DNA of 64,000 nucleotides from MnTg04 sp964568075 (GTDB lineage: Bacteria > Pseudomonadota > Gammaproteobacteria > Steroidobacterales > MnTg04). How positions within the stretch are numbered: the stretch's first letter is position 1; each line of letters starts with the position of its first letter. Below the pieces are notes generated by a model that was not told the origin of the DNA, ran no database searches, and saw only the letters and a program-made list of their open reading frames with translations. Location: positions 97,377 through 161,376 of the forward strand of contig CAZMOM010000003.1 in the NCBI GenBank assembly GCA_964568075.1, read 5' to 3'. Below are positions 62,853-64,000 of this stretch, piece by piece. Both the position numbers and the translations under genes were made by a program.

Positions 62853-63662
62853 TTACTCTTCCTGATCCCAGGCGGCCGGACGTTTTTGTAGAAACGCCGT
62901 TAATCCTTCCTGGCCTTCGTCCGAAACGCGTAATTGCGCGATGATCTCGGCCGTGCGTCGGCGCAGGTGCATCGCTACATCCTCCCCCGCGTTGTCCACT
63001 TCTGCGATCAGCGATTTACAAGCGGCCAGTGCGGCCGGCCCGCCCCTGAGCAGCATTTCGATTTGTTCGGCGGTCACTTCAGCCAACCGATCGGCCGGGC
63101 AACACAAGTGAACAAGTCCGCAGGCCCTGGCTTCCGCCGCGTCTATGGATTCCGCGGTCATAAACAAACGACGTGCCTGGCGTTGCCCGATTGCGCCGAT
63201 CAGGTAAGGTGAAATTACGGCGGGTATCAGCCCCAGTCGCACCTCGGTCAGCGCCATCTTCGCGTGATTCGCGGCGATCGCGATATCGCAACACGCGATG
63301 AGGCCGACGCCGCCGCCAAACGCGTGACCGTTTATTTTCGCGATCGTCGGTTTGTTCAGACTATTGAGCGTGAAGAGCATTTCCGCCAGCGCCAGCGCGT
63401 CGTCAAGATTTTCTTCCTCGTCGAAATTTGCCATCGAGCGCATCCAGTTCAGATCGCCGCCGGAACTGAACGATTTACCCTCTCCGGTCAGCACGACGAT
63501 CCTGACCGAATCGTCGCGGCTGGCTTTTAGCAATTCTGCCGTCAGTCGGGCGATCAGGATGTCGTCAAAGGCATTGTGAATGTCCGGACGGTTCAGTGTC
63601 AGCGTCAGCACGCCTCGTTCGTCTTGTTCAACCTTAATGTTGTTTTTATCGGTCACGGTCAC
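62853..63662 (-). CDS. liuC: enoyl-CoA hydratase, probable methylglutaconyl-CoA hydratase
   Basis: 269 residues of the crotonase fold. The oxyanion-hole motif SFSSGGDLNWMRSMANFDEEEN and GHAFGGGVGLIACCDIAIA are typical, with the catalytic Glu in EVRLGLIPAVISPYLI. Location between the two methylcrotonyl-CoA carboxylase genes makes hydration of 3-methylglutaconyl-CoA to HMG-CoA its expected job. It overlaps mccB by four bases and abuts mccA. Confidence 0.93.
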   Translation of the reverse strand: MTVTDKNNIKVEQDERGVLTLTLNRPDIHNAFDDILIARLTAELLKASRDDSVRIVVLTGEGKSFSSGGDLNWMRSMANFDEEENLDDALALAEMLFTLNSLNKPTIAKINGHAFGGGVGLIACCDIAIAANHAKMALTEVRLGLIPAVISPYLIGAIGQRQARRLFMTAESIDAAEARACGLVHLCCPADRLAEVTAEQIEMLLRGGPAALAACKSLIAEVDNAGEDVAMHLRRRTAEIIAQLRVSDEGQEGLTAFLQKRPAAWDQEE

Positions 63663-64000
63663 ATCCGAAAAATGGCATAACCCTGTTCGTGCTGTGTCGG
63701 TGCGTTCAGGGATGCGGATATAGCCAGACCAAGAACACGCCGGGTATCCAGCGGATCAATAACACCATCGTCCCACAGTCTTGAACTCGCATAATAAGGA
63801 TGCCCCTGTTTTTCATACTGGACCCTGATCTCGTTCTTGAACGCCTCCTCATCGTCAGCCGGCCATTTTTCACCACGACTTTCCATGCCTTCCCGCTTGA
63901 CGGTCGCCAGAACGATGGCAGCCTGCTCACCGCCCATGACCGAAATCCTGGCATTTGGCCACATCCACAGAAATTTCCCACCATAGGCGCGCCCGCACAT
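63659..64000 (-). CDS. mccB: 3-methylcrotonyl-CoA carboxylase carboxyltransferase beta subunit, C-terminal part
   Basis: The last 113 residues are present; the 5' end is outside the window. NARISVMGGEQAAIVLATVKRE and the C-terminal YYASSRLWDDGVIDPLDTRRVLGLAISASL are the diagnostic end of the carboxyltransferase domain, which moves the carboxyl group from biotin to 3-methylcrotonyl-CoA. Isovaleryl-CoA dehydrogenase, not seen here, would normally lie upstream of this gene. Confidence 0.95.
   Translation of the reverse strand: MCGRAYGGKFLWMWPNARISVMGGEQAAIVLATVKREGMESRGEKWPADDEEAFKNEIRVQYEKQGHPYYASSRLWDDGVIDPLDTRRVLGLAISASLNAPTQHEQGYAIFRM

Noticed and set aside
61620..62891. 423-codon plus-strand frame
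   Set aside because: It is antisense to mccA, whose motifs are complete; this is a composition shadow of a GC-rich gene.

Overview
The window looks like a chromosomal segment of a marine or sediment-type gammaproteobacterium. The support is indirect: moderate GC, Shine-Dalgarno-led genes, TAT and lipoprotein signals, a GDH180-type glutamate dehydrogenase, PpnN, a membrane-anchored FadE and a proteobacterial branched-chain catabolic cluster. No rRNA, tRNA, CRISPR array, prophage or intact insertion sequence was seen. I cannot name the genus.

Region by region. 0-3.6 kb: a truncated membrane-anchored protein, a DUF2461 protein, a class II Fic adenylyltransferase preceded by an unusual array of TGTCGA palindromes with 70-bp periodicity, and a diheme c4-type cytochrome. 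3.8-11.5 kb: a DUF6941-like gene followed by a compact seven-gene alternative complex III (quinol:cytochrome c oxidoreductase) operon, actA-actB1-actB2-actC-actD-actE-actF, with ActB split into two genes. 11.5-23.1 kb: a signalling and envelope block. It holds a DUF4426 lipoprotein, a GAF-PP2C phosphatase, a RsbW-like kinase, a STAS protein, an ECF sigma factor with its membrane anti-sigma factor, a protein made of 40 near-perfect nonapeptides, a gluzincin/beta-propeller/beta-barrel fusion with a remnant of a duplicated C-terminus, a PrsW-type intramembrane protease and a secreted lipoprotein. 23.1-33.6 kb: an SLC13 transporter, a three-gene membrane protein/VWA lipoprotein/DUF2799 lipoprotein cassette, an M3 peptidase, PpnN, a K+ channel-like protein with a zinc ribbon, a small membrane protein and GpmA.

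33.6-64 kb is mostly amino-acid and fatty-acid catabolism. It holds GDH180 (glutamate), a branched-chain-type 2-oxoacid dehydrogenase (E1 alpha, E1 beta, E2), tryptophan 2,3-dioxygenase, and a MarR-controlled tyrosine operon (hppD-hmgA-fahA-maiA). FadE follows, then a short accessory stretch (GFA protein, DUF6559-like, TMEM165-like, SDR, patatin, a TAT-exported GMC oxidoreductase pair). It ends with a long leftward leucine/isoleucine operon (mccB'-liuC-mccA-HMG-CoA lyase-SDR-ETF-QO-scoA-scoB). These pathways converge on acetyl-CoA, acetoacetate and fumarate. Electrons from acyl-CoA oxidation would enter quinol through ETF-QO and could leave through alternative complex III to c-type cytochromes.

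The least explained parts are the nonapeptide-repeat protein next to an ECF/anti-sigma pair, the palindrome array before fic, and the VWA cassette at 24.9-27.7 kb.
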